In this document: piece by piece, positions 52,201-61,404 of the stretch
Layout: every line of letters begins with the position of its first letter
Position numbering within the stretch: position 1 is the stretch's first letter
IMG/VR virus record: IMGVR_UViG_3300030109_005543
Span: 1 to 63,634 of that record
Direction: 5' to 3' (one strand)
DNA length: 63,634 bases
DNA from: a virus
Program-made: the position numbers and the translations under genes
The notes under the pieces: generated by a model
What the model was told of the DNA's origin: nothing
Seen by the model: the letters and a program-made list of their open reading frames with translations, nothing else
The model's database searches: none

Positions 52201-55000
52201 GTCAGCATCTGTTTTCACCCTAGATGCTCGTTTGTTCTTTACAACTGAATTAGGAACCGTTCCAACGGGTACCCACACCTCCGCCCCGTTCGCCACTGGC
52301 TTAGGCGCCGGCGAACTTCTGAACCATTATTCGCGCTATTCTACATTGTTCGAAGTCGACTCCGGCACAAAGCATGCCACCATCAAGGCCGCCGCCACTT
52401 ACGCCGCCCTCGTCCCTGCAGGAAGCTCCAGCGCCACGGATCCTCGGGTCAGCCAGTCACCATTGGTTTATGCTGGGGACGCTCTTTGGCAAGCCGGTGA
52501 TCAATCTGGTAAAGCGCCTCATCAAAACTACACTTCATATGCTGACAGGATTGCCTTGGCAGGAAAAGACCACTCTATTATACCAGAGTTCCGTATAAGT
52601 GAATTGATGGCAACCTATGTTGACGATCAGTCTGGTGATTTCCTGGCTGAAATTGATAACATCTTTAGTTTGACTGGTGCAGCGCTCCCTGATAGCTCAA
52701 AGGAAAACTTCTACAAGACATATACAAATGCAGACTTCTTAAAATACTTCTCGGTTATCGATGAGGATCTTAACGACCAGCGGTCCGCGCCCCTTAAGAT
52801 CAAGAGAGATAAGGTCTCGCTTCGTTGCAATGCAATCACTAAGTTCTTGCCATACAAGGGATTTTACCCAGCTGAGAGAACCGTGGAGCTTGCAACTATC
52901 CTATCGCAATCCTATGGGCAATACATTGAGATCGCCGGCGTTGGCGGCTCGACGGGCCGCACCATGGTCTTGCGGGCATTCCTGGAGCCTCTATATGCAC
53001 CAGGAATCATGTATAATACAATCAAGAGTGGCCTTGCGGTTAGCAACTATGTGCTGGTTAACACCGGTAGCGATGCCAGCACAGTTAAAGGCACTCTATC
53101 GCCGCCAATCTGCAGTGGTGCTATTTCTCCACTACCAGAGGGGACGGTCCAATATAGAGAAATGCTTAATCCAAAGGGCAACGACCCGACCCTTGGTGAG
53201 AACAATGGATACCTAGTCCAAAAACTGCCTTTTGAAACGCTGCAGCGACCGTTGGCATTCATGGATACTGGACGCCTTTCCGGATCCGGCGCGATATTCG
53301 ATACTGGAGTTTCGACAGGTTCTGATGCACTCCCAAACCACGCCCTCTCCACCACTGGTGGCGGAACGGTCGGTCTAGATTTTATCAAAATCAACAACGG
53401 TAAGAGACTTTATGAACTGGCTATCGATAACTTCTTATGTGAAACTACTAACTTCTTCATGGATGGCCTTGCAAGTTTCCGCTCCAATCGAGAAGACCAG
53501 TTTGGCACGGTGGAAAGTGGTAGTACTTACCGAATGAGGATTGATATGTTCCGCACGTTGGATGCAGACTTGAAAGTTGACCGTGACTCGTTTGATCTAT
53601 ATGCCCGAGAGTCGGCCTTCGGATACCCATTGGGTCAAGGCGAAGCCCCAGGAACTACTCAGACTGCATCGTTCAACCACGTTGTTCCATCTTACTATCA
53701 TGGCCGCGGCACAGTAGACTATACTTTTGTCGCACCGAATACGGGCCGTCCAACACTGGATGAGATTCTTGCAAACACATCGATTCGCTTCACCACAGAG
53801 TATCCGTATGATGTGATTGATCAGTGCACAATGAACATTGGAGATTCGATAAACCTGACAGACTTCTTCACGGAAGTCCCAGAGAATACTGTCGAGCAGA
53901 AAAAGGTATGGCTGATTCAGTCTAAATTCGAGACACCTGTGCTTAACTTTGCAAATGTTTCGTATACAGCCCCAACCGCAAGTTTTGTTGGCCCAGATCT
54001 TTCCAGCTCTGCCGACATTAAGATTAATGGCATGTGGCACCAGTATGGTACAGCCCCAACAGCAGATAACGAGGGCGTCTTCATGAAGATCCGCGAAGGC
54101 GCTGAGTCCGCTGGATTTGAAGATCTTGCCCGAGTTGTTGGTTTTGAGACCGGTAAGCCAGTAAGAATTGGCCAGCCAAAGCAAGCAAACTTGCTTGAAG
54201 AGGCGGTGGTCGCAATTCCATTCAAGACGGTCAACAACCGTAGAAAGTTCTTCTCAGTCCAGGGAGGTAATGGCCAGCTTGATGATATCACAGCGCTCAT
54301 GGAGAAGTACATCTTCCCGCCACGATTTGATTTTGTTCTGAATGAGACAGTAGATCCAATCCTTTTGTATGGTTTTGAGTTCTCGCAAACTGTCTCCAAT
54401 AAAGACATCACTGATATGTGGCAGAACTTGCCACCAAGCATTGGTGAAAGCTTCCAACAGAAAGAGGTTGTTATCGATGACCAGCAGGTTCTTGACCTGC
54501 TTATCAACAACTCAGAGAATATTGAGTGGCTTGTGTTCAAGGTTAAGAAGCGAGGCGCTAGCTCGTATAACAAGTTTAGAAGATCGCTTGTCACAGAAGA
54601 TACTTCTGCTCTACCAGATGAGATTGGTAACTACTCATACAACTGGCCGTACGATTACTTCTCGCTGGTCGAGCTGGTTAAGATGGACGAAACTGTGCAG
54701 TACGCATCGCAGGATCTTCTTGATCCGTCAGATCCAACTGGTATTACACCAACAACCACCCGTGCAGCCACGCCGCCAACTACCAGTAGGGCGCCCCAAG
54801 GATCAGACACGGCGACTGCAACAGCACCAATCGCGCCGGCTATCACGAGAGCAGCGCCTGCAAGAGCGGCTACTGCAACTACGACAGCACCAGTGACCCC
54901 AGCAGCTCCAGCGACAACCACAACTGCTCCGGTCACAGCTGCTCCAAGGACAACCAGAGGCCGACGCGGCGGCGGCGGCAGTAGAGGAGGCGGCTACTAA
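46214..55000 (+). CDS. 2928-residue virion protein with LamG domain and Thr/Pro/Ala tail
   Basis: 2928 aa, by far the largest gene here. Residues about 150-356 form a LamG/concanavalin-like domain (GATLEFWLNK, DGNWHHYAVTV, TRFYVDGNL, LDELRYWKTQRSSEEIGRFW). A helical piece near 545-640 (VYEKSLHDIKNTIYQNIYNN, NYIYKTKGTEKGFRNLIRCF) resembles wedge-type proteins such as gp7. The long remainder is beta-rich with few helices. The last 83 residues are low complexity: Thr/Pro/Ala blocks, then RGRRGGGGSRGGGY. Likely the main wedge or peripheral baseplate protein; the tail could carry glycans. Confidence 0.65.
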   Translation: MSLKKYFEITDKIKSLSGKTADQIGSQVESVAYHEQDIIEEERFIPRVDFSDPKNFARYGSAEEYYDQSVKRIYNEYPYDGSLREKLEWRNASTYIDLHVFDNLYPRTNGYIIHGLDWGTTRTMTDGYGDPADDEYIFVKGGPNANPNGMSPKSTQFTGSNYYEPSMNRGSNLEFDLTTHGATLEFWLNKTEFITGSTEKEVIFDLWNGALSSSADYLRFRLELSGTTSGADPWLLTVISGTTGFQSTSVAASSITTASVADGNWHHYAVTVKSDTDNDVIETRFYVDGNLNRQQLLGKAVNDTDGSSHRAYIGALIAPPSSSTANASAGKLSASLDELRYWKTQRSSEEIGRFWFTQVGGGVNTDPTPFTTTEESANIDLGVYFKFNEGITGTSSTDSTVLDYSGRFSNGSWTGYASGARQTGSAIVLSNAATKEFKDPIIYAFHPDVKSIAAGLQASGSAHDNENNAAIYNSIPSWITEEDQEGTKNVKYLTQIISSYFDTLHLQIDSLNSLKNIEYPSGSDKPLPFAERLLNSYGFVAPEIFLDSDVLEKLADRSEDRVYEKSLHDIKNTIYQNIYNNLNYIYKTKGTEKGFRNLIRCFGIDDELVKLNMYADNIKYDLDNNRRNIIVADKFANFNTSDGQTAVIYNYKDTTNSNSVGFVTASADLQNGYASTLETEVLLPLKLARDSRAFVDTNTISASLFGTHGTVYSGTDTTWDPEDRVNFQVYAVRDEINSTNAKFVLTGTAGGFVPSLESQLYEDIYNNTRWNLSVRIRPDQYPLTNLVHGTDNDYVVELHGVQAEAGEILQEFTVSGTVTAPPAGFVTGSKRVYVGAHRTNFTGAVLQSADVKVNSCRYWLDYINDEALEGHILDTENFGALQPHLYAYEFKMSGSNMDISKFDTLAFNWEFLTNTGSNAGGQFIVDDLSSGSAELTTFGELGNILNKQYTARGDFFKASSTDPIDKDFVVSSKLNLPENVQSQDMVRVLNAQEQDVFTTESRPINYFFAFEKSMYQTISEEIINYFATLRDLHNLIGDPVEKYRTDYKQMAYMRRKFFEKVGNDELDFDKFYEFYKWFDTSLSLMLGQLVPASADFADTVRTVVENHVLERPKYQRKFPFLQREGGVDLEGTLTSSNVSAPSRPEPGSPSMVYLANTAITRRQIGTSNPTRFKEYKFNHAPLSGANAHLPWQRYRQGTGSASDPRAGILAALNSTYTRMIGAPVNVNFGAVQTIGGVLRHSSNKPNFTFAAAAPYGPNVDQPSTNIPVNIMLSFDTDIEQLVDTPDVYFANRKQRLGFGLNPSQNRSGSEDLKFDGNMYAPFSLYSSSVQTGYNAAIVESYSTGAMITNLHNDFVNSTDTGLQGPFTEKFVGGRFYRHAELNDGTDRRTNRPEGFRLLLGLGYPPTLEVPVGASGALGIVAPNYPFADSPAGSAPDGFLPETPTAQRFRDETAKRPVNIKNILMSTGSTAVRLSGTIVHNQIGNYQKNYQVIQTAGRTINDPFFKDQSITFAADPETTATRGRFPLGTATSSTANTGGDIDFTLPDRTGANSNETVFVNLFSSPGSFEVLSRGYLDPAHEELSVYNASPYRNRGIISHGMSGSASLDPDEANTIAVVDQIDKNRGLNQLATLHAGRFGSDAAYGSVPAASYVTVPSWHKTNRNRARRPELSGTHTLFTGSHFDNLFVQHAIPRSLQQYTWVTASLGQNQIIYSNNRPTCFSASSLDELTQTGSYSNVTFVGLNTRLIDPVSASAHVLGFPSSSNASSSYINADFFPGNPLDNEADLLNVLTTMRNGAFGYPTWKQIRTGETKTARALIRTNQIGYLPLPERLPSGPQRTQPAQGLQPNNFIDLTEAPISLNASPITFALEDNTANSDPANNMVVTVPFRNQIDYFSHNELNNFYNLKSDPSNLNSYNTILDFTLSSSLSVVVSYTENLYPADINMFDDRVRRRTGFTIDNAWNDDRTQRSLIGPRIARSGISGFPGLISSQGVNVESASVFTLDARLFFTTELGTVPTGTHTSAPFATGLGAGELLNHYSRYSTLFEVDSGTKHATIKAAATYAALVPAGSSSATDPRVSQSPLVYAGDALWQAGDQSGKAPHQNYTSYADRIALAGKDHSIIPEFRISELMATYVDDQSGDFLAEIDNIFSLTGAALPDSSKENFYKTYTNADFLKYFSVIDEDLNDQRSAPLKIKRDKVSLRCNAITKFLPYKGFYPAERTVELATILSQSYGQYIEIAGVGGSTGRTMVLRAFLEPLYAPGIMYNTIKSGLAVSNYVLVNTGSDASTVKGTLSPPICSGAISPLPEGTVQYREMLNPKGNDPTLGENNGYLVQKLPFETLQRPLAFMDTGRLSGSGAIFDTGVSTGSDALPNHALSTTGGGTVGLDFIKINNGKRLYELAIDNFLCETTNFFMDGLASFRSNREDQFGTVESGSTYRMRIDMFRTLDADLKVDRDSFDLYARESAFGYPLGQGEAPGTTQTASFNHVVPSYYHGRGTVDYTFVAPNTGRPTLDEILANTSIRFTTEYPYDVIDQCTMNIGDSINLTDFFTEVPENTVEQKKVWLIQSKFETPVLNFANVSYTAPTASFVGPDLSSSADIKINGMWHQYGTAPTADNEGVFMKIREGAESAGFEDLARVVGFETGKPVRIGQPKQANLLEEAVVAIPFKTVNNRRKFFSVQGGNGQLDDITALMEKYIFPPRFDFVLNETVDPILLYGFEFSQTVSNKDITDMWQNLPPSIGESFQQKEVVIDDQQVLDLLINNSENIEWLVFKVKKRGASSYNKFRRSLVTEDTSALPDEIGNYSYNWPYDYFSLVELVKMDETVQYASQDLLDPSDPTGITPTTTRAATPPTTSRAPQGSDTATATAPIAPAITRAAPARAATATTTAPVTPAAPATTTTAPVTAAPRTTRGRRGGGGSRGGGY

Positions 55001-55917
55001 TGGAATTTTTCAATAAAAAAGAGGATGTACTAGAGGTAAAGCTTACCAACTATGGCAAAGACAGGCTCGCAGCCGGCCAGCTCAACCCAACGTTCTATGC
55101 ATTTTTTGACGATGATGTGCTGTATGATGTCAGCGGCTCCGGATTCGAGGAGACTCAAAATAGTGCAGAGGGTAGAATTCAGAGCGACACCCCTAAGTTG
55201 AGAGCGATCCCCACCCGAGAAGGCGCAGAGACAAGAGTTAACAGGTTTATTGACAATGTTTCCTCGTCTTTTAATGGCACCATCGGTGGGCAAACTTCTG
55301 ATCCGGCAGAGTATGTGGAGATATATCAGCAGCAGCCATACGGCGACAAGGGCAAGCTTGATGCATACCCGCTTGGTAGATCATCCCTGAATGAACAAAG
55401 CGCTCCTGCGTGGCAGCTAGAGCTGCTGTCGAATCCAACAGCGTCAGTTTCGGGCCGTACTTTGAACGAAGATGACTATATTCAACCGATTCCTCAAATT
55501 GATATAACTATTGATTATGAAACCTTTTACGAGTTTGGTGATTTGACTGATGAGTCCATAACCCAACATCTTGATGGAACCAATATATTCCTGGCTTTAA
55601 AAGAGAATTATCTGATGGTAGAATTGCAAGAGGAAAACACTCCGTTCGAGAAAGAAAACTTTGAGTTTGAGGTGTTCCTATCGGGCTCTACTTCCGATGA
55701 GTACACGCAATTAAGCTTCACACCTGAAAGTCCCACTGAGTTTATTGCTCCAACAGTTAATAACATTGAATACTTTATGAACATTGTAACTGACTCAGAT
55801 ATTCCGGACGAAGTTCTTGAGGAACTAAATATTAATGAAGACGCCGTCCGCACGAGTGCAGCAAGAGTTAGGTTGAATAGAGATTTGTATTCAACCAACA
55901 ATGAGGAGCCTTGTTAA
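55000..55917 (+). CDS. Virion protein, paralogous start with gene at 61405
   Basis: 305 aa, start overlapping the previous stop. The N-terminus VLEVKLTNYGKDRLAAGQLN then FYAFFDDDVLYD aligns with the start of the protein at 61405 (DAVLTDLGRKRLAEGNG, KFALGDDEIDYGLYD), suggesting a shared attachment domain. The rest is acidic and beta-rich. Role probably in tail or fibre attachment. Confidence 0.6.
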   Translation: MEFFNKKEDVLEVKLTNYGKDRLAAGQLNPTFYAFFDDDVLYDVSGSGFEETQNSAEGRIQSDTPKLRAIPTREGAETRVNRFIDNVSSSFNGTIGGQTSDPAEYVEIYQQQPYGDKGKLDAYPLGRSSLNEQSAPAWQLELLSNPTASVSGRTLNEDDYIQPIPQIDITIDYETFYEFGDLTDESITQHLDGTNIFLALKENYLMVELQEENTPFEKENFEFEVFLSGSTSDEYTQLSFTPESPTEFIAPTVNNIEYFMNIVTDSDIPDEVLEELNINEDAVRTSAARVRLNRDLYSTNNEEPC

Positions 55918-58619
55918 TGTCAATTTCTCTCGGTCCATATGAAAGATCAATTCCCTTTGCAAGCATCCAAGATATTAGGTTTGATGTAAACGACGAGGGC
56001 CAGTATGTTGTTGTATTGGGTGTGTCGAATGAAAAAGTGATCGAAGATGGATCCACCCCCGGCGCCACCAGCTTTGGCAACTTTATTTATTTCTCCGACA
56101 ACAAGACAGAAATTGATTCACTAAGCAGCTCACAATCAGAACTTCTCAGGGTTATCAGGGGAAATGGTAAAAATCGTTTTAACCTGCGTCCAACGACTGA
56201 CATGTTTACACTCAAAGCCACGGCAGAGAAAAGCAACAGTGTGTACAGCTATTTGAACAGAAAGAGGTTTGTTCTAGAAAAATCACAACAGCTTTATGTC
56301 TTGGTGTGCTCGTATATCGAAGTAAACAATGCTTTTATCATTGGAAATGTGACAAAAGAGACGATCATCGCCAATGATGTAACTCCCATTAATGCAACAG
56401 TTTATACTTTGGATGAGACAGTTGAGGGCTATGGCACCAAAGATACAGTCTGGCCTGGATCTGTGCACCTTCACAATAATCAATTTATGGCAGGCAATGC
56501 GCATGTGTTGGAACAGCACCCTGATGTAACTCCGAGAACTGTTCTTAACGTGCGGTTGAAAGACCTGCGAGTTATAAAAGCCGCCAACTCTCTGAACTAT
56601 AAGTTTGAAAAGAGCGCAGCGCCGTATTTTTCTCCGGCAACCTTATCGCGTGTGCCTTCTGGAGACGTCAATGGTTCATTCACGTTTAATCGGCAGGCGT
56701 TCGCTGAAAATGTTAGCAAATATGGTGGCCTTATCAAGAACAACGAAACATTGTTGTCGACCGTTATTATTAAAGACGTTGTAATTTACCAAAAGATATC
56801 TGACAGAGATATTGGCGGAAACGCACTGACTACAGGCAAATCCACGAAGTGTGGCCTTGAAGAGGCGAACACAATGCAGACAGTTGCAAATTTAAACAAC
56901 AACTGCTCTATTGTGGCCAACACCACCGAGAACACAGACTTGGTTGAGATATTCTTTACTGACAACACCACAACAGAGGTGAACTCAGGCGCAGCTGAAT
57001 ATAAAGCTGAGGTGATTGTAGAAGATAAGACAGGAGAAATGCTTAACGACCTAATCACCAGGATAACCAATCAGATGCAGAAGATTAACGATGTCCAAGA
57101 TATCGCAGATAGTCAGGCTGTTTATGACGCTGTAGTAATCGAGTATCTTGCCGCAGTATCAACGATCTTTGGCACTCAGCCATTTAACAAGTTCTCGCAA
57201 AAGTTCTGGAGAAAAAATCTACTTGCGTTGGTTAACAGGTTTAATCCAAACTATGATGAAGACAAGCAGTTGTTTATCAAGACTATCAGTGATTTTGTTG
57301 CTAAGCTGGAATCCATACGCAACAAGCAAGCCAAAAAGACCGATACGTTTAATATCAATTCTGCAATGTACATTTCCAAGAAAGATGGGATTCTCACAGC
57401 ACGCAAATCTTTTGTTAACAAGTATACCTTTACTGGCACTAGAGATTTTGGTCTAAGCATTATTGACAACGACATCGAGCCTTCAAGCGTGTCCGTGCCT
57501 ACAATCACGTTTGACAATTACAAATCTCGTGCAAGACAAGAGGTGTCGAAATATGAAATCGTCAATACTCAAGCGACTGCTTTGAACCCGTTCGGATTCC
57601 TGTCGGCGCAGTCAATTAATCTGACACCCAACCCCACAAGATTTAGTATGGCTAAGCTGAATGCTCCAACGAGCCTGGCACTACCACTAATACAAAGTAA
57701 CACACAGAAGAGAAATGTATTGGACTTAAACAAAAAAGAGAAGCCAGCCACTACAACAAAGAATGTTTTAAGCACGTTGAATGTTAATGTTGCTCCTCAG
57801 CGCGTGCCACTTCGAGAGGTCGTCAACACACCATCAAGAGCGATGGCCCGAGATATCATTGATGCAGCAGAATTTCTGTCGGAGACTTCTGATTTTATTT
57901 ACGAAGACAAGGCTAACATACCAACTTCTGGCTCAAAGAGTTCAAATGTCCCCAATCCTAAGAAGGACAGAGTTCTCAGCGCGCCTCTTGTACAATCTTT
58001 TATTGAACGAACGGTGACGTCATTTAAGCGTCCTACTCGCATCGTTGAAGCTGAATCACTCCAGGGATCACCAGCACTTCAGAAACTAAGAGAAGATTCT
58101 ACCGTGATCGCATCTGGCTCAGCACTGTCAAACGCCGTTAATTTTAATTCGGTCGTCCAGGTGCAATACTTGGCCTCCTATGATACCAAGAAGGGTATAA
58201 CACAGCAGAACTGGAATGTGTTAACACCTGAGATCCTTGATGCTAAGAGTGCCAGAAACCAGCCTATGGTGTGTAAGATGGTCAAGGTCTCCAGTGCCCT
58301 GGGCGTCCCTGATGTCTTGAATCTTCAGCCGATGTCTAGCATGTTTGTGATTGGGACACCCCAGAAGCTTGCCCCTGCATCTGCTGCAGTTGCTCCTACA
58401 ATTGTGGCAGAGCGAGCCAGACAGACTCTGCAAAATCAGTCCCCAGATCTCAATCTCAATCTGGACAACGTTAACATACTATATTCAAAAAATGTGCCGG
58501 TTGCTTCCACAACAAGTACGGCGCCTGCAGCTGCGCCGTCGACGGCTCAAGCACCAGCTCAACAAAATCCCGCAGTGCAGCTAATTACTAGCAGGCCACC
58601 GACCGGGTTGGGTTATTGA
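55917..58619 (+). CDS. Large virion protein with Ala/Pro/Thr-rich C-terminus
   Basis: 900 aa from the ATG at 55917 (TAATG overlap); a TTG six bases earlier is also in frame. Beta-rich N-terminal third (GQYVVVLGVSNEKVIEDGST, LVCSYIEVNNAFIIGNVTKE), a charged helical middle (DLITRITNQMQKINDVQDIA) and a C-terminus with VPVASTTSTAPAAAPSTAQ. The Thr/Ser/Ala/Pro tail resembles that of the 2928-residue protein. No family recognised. Structural by position. Confidence 0.6.
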   Translation: MSISLGPYERSIPFASIQDIRFDVNDEGQYVVVLGVSNEKVIEDGSTPGATSFGNFIYFSDNKTEIDSLSSSQSELLRVIRGNGKNRFNLRPTTDMFTLKATAEKSNSVYSYLNRKRFVLEKSQQLYVLVCSYIEVNNAFIIGNVTKETIIANDVTPINATVYTLDETVEGYGTKDTVWPGSVHLHNNQFMAGNAHVLEQHPDVTPRTVLNVRLKDLRVIKAANSLNYKFEKSAAPYFSPATLSRVPSGDVNGSFTFNRQAFAENVSKYGGLIKNNETLLSTVIIKDVVIYQKISDRDIGGNALTTGKSTKCGLEEANTMQTVANLNNNCSIVANTTENTDLVEIFFTDNTTTEVNSGAAEYKAEVIVEDKTGEMLNDLITRITNQMQKINDVQDIADSQAVYDAVVIEYLAAVSTIFGTQPFNKFSQKFWRKNLLALVNRFNPNYDEDKQLFIKTISDFVAKLESIRNKQAKKTDTFNINSAMYISKKDGILTARKSFVNKYTFTGTRDFGLSIIDNDIEPSSVSVPTITFDNYKSRARQEVSKYEIVNTQATALNPFGFLSAQSINLTPNPTRFSMAKLNAPTSLALPLIQSNTQKRNVLDLNKKEKPATTTKNVLSTLNVNVAPQRVPLREVVNTPSRAMARDIIDAAEFLSETSDFIYEDKANIPTSGSKSSNVPNPKKDRVLSAPLVQSFIERTVTSFKRPTRIVEAESLQGSPALQKLREDSTVIASGSALSNAVNFNSVVQVQYLASYDTKKGITQQNWNVLTPEILDAKSARNQPMVCKMVKVSSALGVPDVLNLQPMSSMFVIGTPQKLAPASAAVAPTIVAERARQTLQNQSPDLNLNLDNVNILYSKNVPVASTTSTAPAAAPSTAQAPAQQNPAVQLITSRPPTGLGY

Positions 58620-58622
58620 TAA

Positions 58623-61364
58623 ATGCAAGATGATAGCTATAAAGATAGATTACTAATTGTTGACAACAATTTGATTGGTATTAAAAACAGAGGCGTGAAC
58701 ACAAACAACGCTGAGATTGTTGGAAATCCAGTCAACTTCCACCCAATGCTTAGGGACAACTGGGGGATTGAGGACCCATTGCGTGGTGTGCTGGGTTCGT
58801 ATTACACACGATACCTTAGTACTAAGGGTGAAACATTATACAACTACGCCTCGGCCTTAGAGGTACTAAAAGCTGGCGGCAACGTAGGAGCAGTTGACCA
58901 AGACCCTAATGGAATTGGGGCCCTGCGGTATCAACTAGAGGGAAACAATTACGGCCGTAATCTTGTTTTTGACCCGCAGTTTCTCCCGGGTGACACAGAC
59001 ATAATGCTGACGTTTGCTCCTTTTACTTGGGATCAGTACCCATCTGCCGACAATACGTTGGGTAATGGATCACAGTGGTTCATTGATAATATCGTTGATT
59101 ATGTGGGTGATTTTGACCTCTCAACTCCTAATGTCACAGTTACCGATATAGTCAATGGCAACCAATATTCCTATCCGGGCCTCCTCAATCTGTTAAACTT
59201 CGAGAACAAGGCTTTCGCTGATCATACGTCTAGACATTTCTTACTACCTAGAAAAAAGACTATCAGAGAAAGATCGGGTGTTTTAACTGGCGTAGAGCCC
59301 GTTTACAACTTCTATATCAACTCCAATCCAGACTATGAAGATGTCATCGCAGATCCTAGAGTGGAAGAATATTTAATTCCCAACTCCTATTATTTGCAGA
59401 TAGAGTTGAGAAATGAGACTGACCTGCCCTTCGAGCCGGGTCATGTCACTGCCATACAGTTTGGTGGCCAGTTCACTACCTTCCCAGCAATCGTCAGGGC
59501 CCAAACAGCTAATGGTCCAGTTGATTGGTTCCAGACGTCCACCGCAGGTATGTCCGAAAGTAACATCGGGGTTTACTACAATTTATACTCTGATGGAATG
59601 GCTGCTGCTATTGAAACCATGAGCGAAGATATGAAGGATAGCATCAAGGCAGTCAACGGTGACCTGGCTGTTGTCAGATCCGATCTTCCCATTCTCGACC
59701 CCGACACACTCGATCTCAACAAGATTCCATTTTATAATAAGCTTGTAATTGGAGATGACACGGATTCTGCCCAAGGCCCAGCTGGCCTATTGATGGCAAT
59801 GTCCACCAACCCGGATACGGCACCTTTCATTGACGTATTACAGACAGCCGCTGTGTTTGCTTACTATATTCAGGGCTTTTTACCTGCACCAGAGTTTGCC
59901 ACAAGGTTCAGGCGACTTAATGATGTCAGCGACTTATCAGATTATGACTTCGACGCACCGACCGACCCAGCTCGACTACCGATACTTTTGGATTTGGGAG
60001 ACATTCTTGCGAACGGCCTGAATGATGTGGTTAATTTTGTTCGATTCATGCAAAACAAGGGCCTGGGCCTCCTTAGCCTAGTGCCGGTCAACTTCTTGAG
60101 AGACTATCTTGGAAAAGATCTCCCAACTCTTTTTGAAAACCCACCAGATGTAGCGCTGTCAATGGACCACACTATGGCCACTTATTTTCCTGGTGGCCTC
60201 CCCGGCTCTTTGATAAGTTCGTTTAAGCGCACACTAGAAGAAATATTCAATAACAAGATTTGTCACGCAGAGACATTGATGTATGTTGTTGAGAAATACA
60301 GAGTCGACGACGACGATGACGTAGGCACACTCGTTCAAAGATTCTTTATTTCCCCGAGAATTGAGAAGCCACCGATTACAGGTCCAATGCCAACTTACTA
60401 TGATTCGCAAATTAAGTACGGCCAGAGGTATCGGTATGATCTTAAGAAAATGGTTATTGTATATGGAAACCAATATACATATCCGAGAAGATCCCTCGTC
60501 TATCCAGGTCAGACAACACTGATCAAGGGAGTTGTCAACGAAATGTCCATCAAGGTCATCTTGGCACCGTACGGAATGGGTGACGCTGGTCTTCATGTTA
60601 TGATGATGGATAAGCCACCCGTTTCTCCAAACCTGTCTTTCTATCCTATAAAGGGGAATGACAGAAACATCAAGATCCTGCTCAACGCCCACACAGGCGA
60701 ATTTGAAGACAGGCCGGTGCAGATTCAAGATTCGGATGCTGCCTACTTCGAAGATCTATACTTCGCTCAAACAGAGGTTAGTAAGACATTTGAAGAAATC
60801 ACTGAAGATGGTCTCAAGATAGCATTCTCATCTGATGACCCAGTTAACAAGTATCAACTGTTCAGGATAAGCGAAAAGCCCACCTCGTATCGTGACTTTA
60901 ATAACGAGTTCATCGAAATTGATCCGGATGTGGGCGTTCCAGGATACTACCAAGACACTATCGTGCCAAACAGGAAGTATTATTACTGCGCTAGAGCAGT
61001 GGATGTCCACGACAACGTTTCGAACCCAACATACATTTTTGAAATAGAAATGGTGAATAATGAGGGTCAGATATTCCTGAGACAGGAGTTATTTACTTTT
61101 GAGAGGGAAAAACCAACATTCACTAAGCCCGGCCGAAGATTTATTTATGTTGAACCTAGTTTCAATCAGGTTGCACTTGACCAGCAGGTAAATGCACCAG
61201 GGGACATACAGATTCCGCCATCAGACAACATTCTGGGCGCTCAGACAAACGAACAATCTTGCTGGAACAAGACCTTCAAAATTAGAGTTACGAGCAAAAA
61301 GACAGGCAAGAAAATTGATTTAAATTTAACTTTTAAAAATTCAGGGGTTACAAATCCAAGCTAA
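58623..61364 (+). CDS. Large virion protein with FnIII-like C-terminal region
   Basis: 913 aa. N-terminal part with LIGIKNRGVNTNNAEIVGN and RGVLGSYYTRYLSTKGETLY; a middle helical part; and a C-terminal stretch (KYQLFRISEKPTSYRDFNNE, YYQDTIVPNRKYYYCARAVD, NPTYIFEIEMV) that looks like a fibronectin type III fold, common on phage tails. Ends in a polar Lys/Asn-rich segment. Structural by position; no known family. Confidence 0.6.
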   Translation: MQDDSYKDRLLIVDNNLIGIKNRGVNTNNAEIVGNPVNFHPMLRDNWGIEDPLRGVLGSYYTRYLSTKGETLYNYASALEVLKAGGNVGAVDQDPNGIGALRYQLEGNNYGRNLVFDPQFLPGDTDIMLTFAPFTWDQYPSADNTLGNGSQWFIDNIVDYVGDFDLSTPNVTVTDIVNGNQYSYPGLLNLLNFENKAFADHTSRHFLLPRKKTIRERSGVLTGVEPVYNFYINSNPDYEDVIADPRVEEYLIPNSYYLQIELRNETDLPFEPGHVTAIQFGGQFTTFPAIVRAQTANGPVDWFQTSTAGMSESNIGVYYNLYSDGMAAAIETMSEDMKDSIKAVNGDLAVVRSDLPILDPDTLDLNKIPFYNKLVIGDDTDSAQGPAGLLMAMSTNPDTAPFIDVLQTAAVFAYYIQGFLPAPEFATRFRRLNDVSDLSDYDFDAPTDPARLPILLDLGDILANGLNDVVNFVRFMQNKGLGLLSLVPVNFLRDYLGKDLPTLFENPPDVALSMDHTMATYFPGGLPGSLISSFKRTLEEIFNNKICHAETLMYVVEKYRVDDDDDVGTLVQRFFISPRIEKPPITGPMPTYYDSQIKYGQRYRYDLKKMVIVYGNQYTYPRRSLVYPGQTTLIKGVVNEMSIKVILAPYGMGDAGLHVMMMDKPPVSPNLSFYPIKGNDRNIKILLNAHTGEFEDRPVQIQDSDAAYFEDLYFAQTEVSKTFEEITEDGLKIAFSSDDPVNKYQLFRISEKPTSYRDFNNEFIEIDPDVGVPGYYQDTIVPNRKYYYCARAVDVHDNVSNPTYIFEIEMVNNEGQIFLRQELFTFEREKPTFTKPGRRFIYVEPSFNQVALDQQVNAPGDIQIPPSDNILGAQTNEQSCWNKTFKIRVTSKKTGKKIDLNLTFKNSGVTNPS

Positions 61365-61404
61365 TAAGCAAAATTAAAACTATTTAAAGGAAGAGGATAA
61401 CAAT
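61365..61404 (+). promoter_or_regulatory. Intergenic gap with CTATTTA motif and strong ribosome site
   Basis: Forty bases between genes. CTATTTA at 61380-61386 is followed by AAAGGAAGAGGA, a strong ribosome-binding site for the ATG at 61405. The same heptamer lies 11-33 bases before several other starts in the window (6337, 9186, 11503, 13480, 42859), which makes it a weak candidate promoter element. Confidence 0.3.

Noticed and set aside
53597-54594. Two minus-strand open frames of about 195 and 225 codons inside the 2928-residue gene
   Set aside because: They lie wholly within a well-supported + strand gene, overlap each other and show no protein features.
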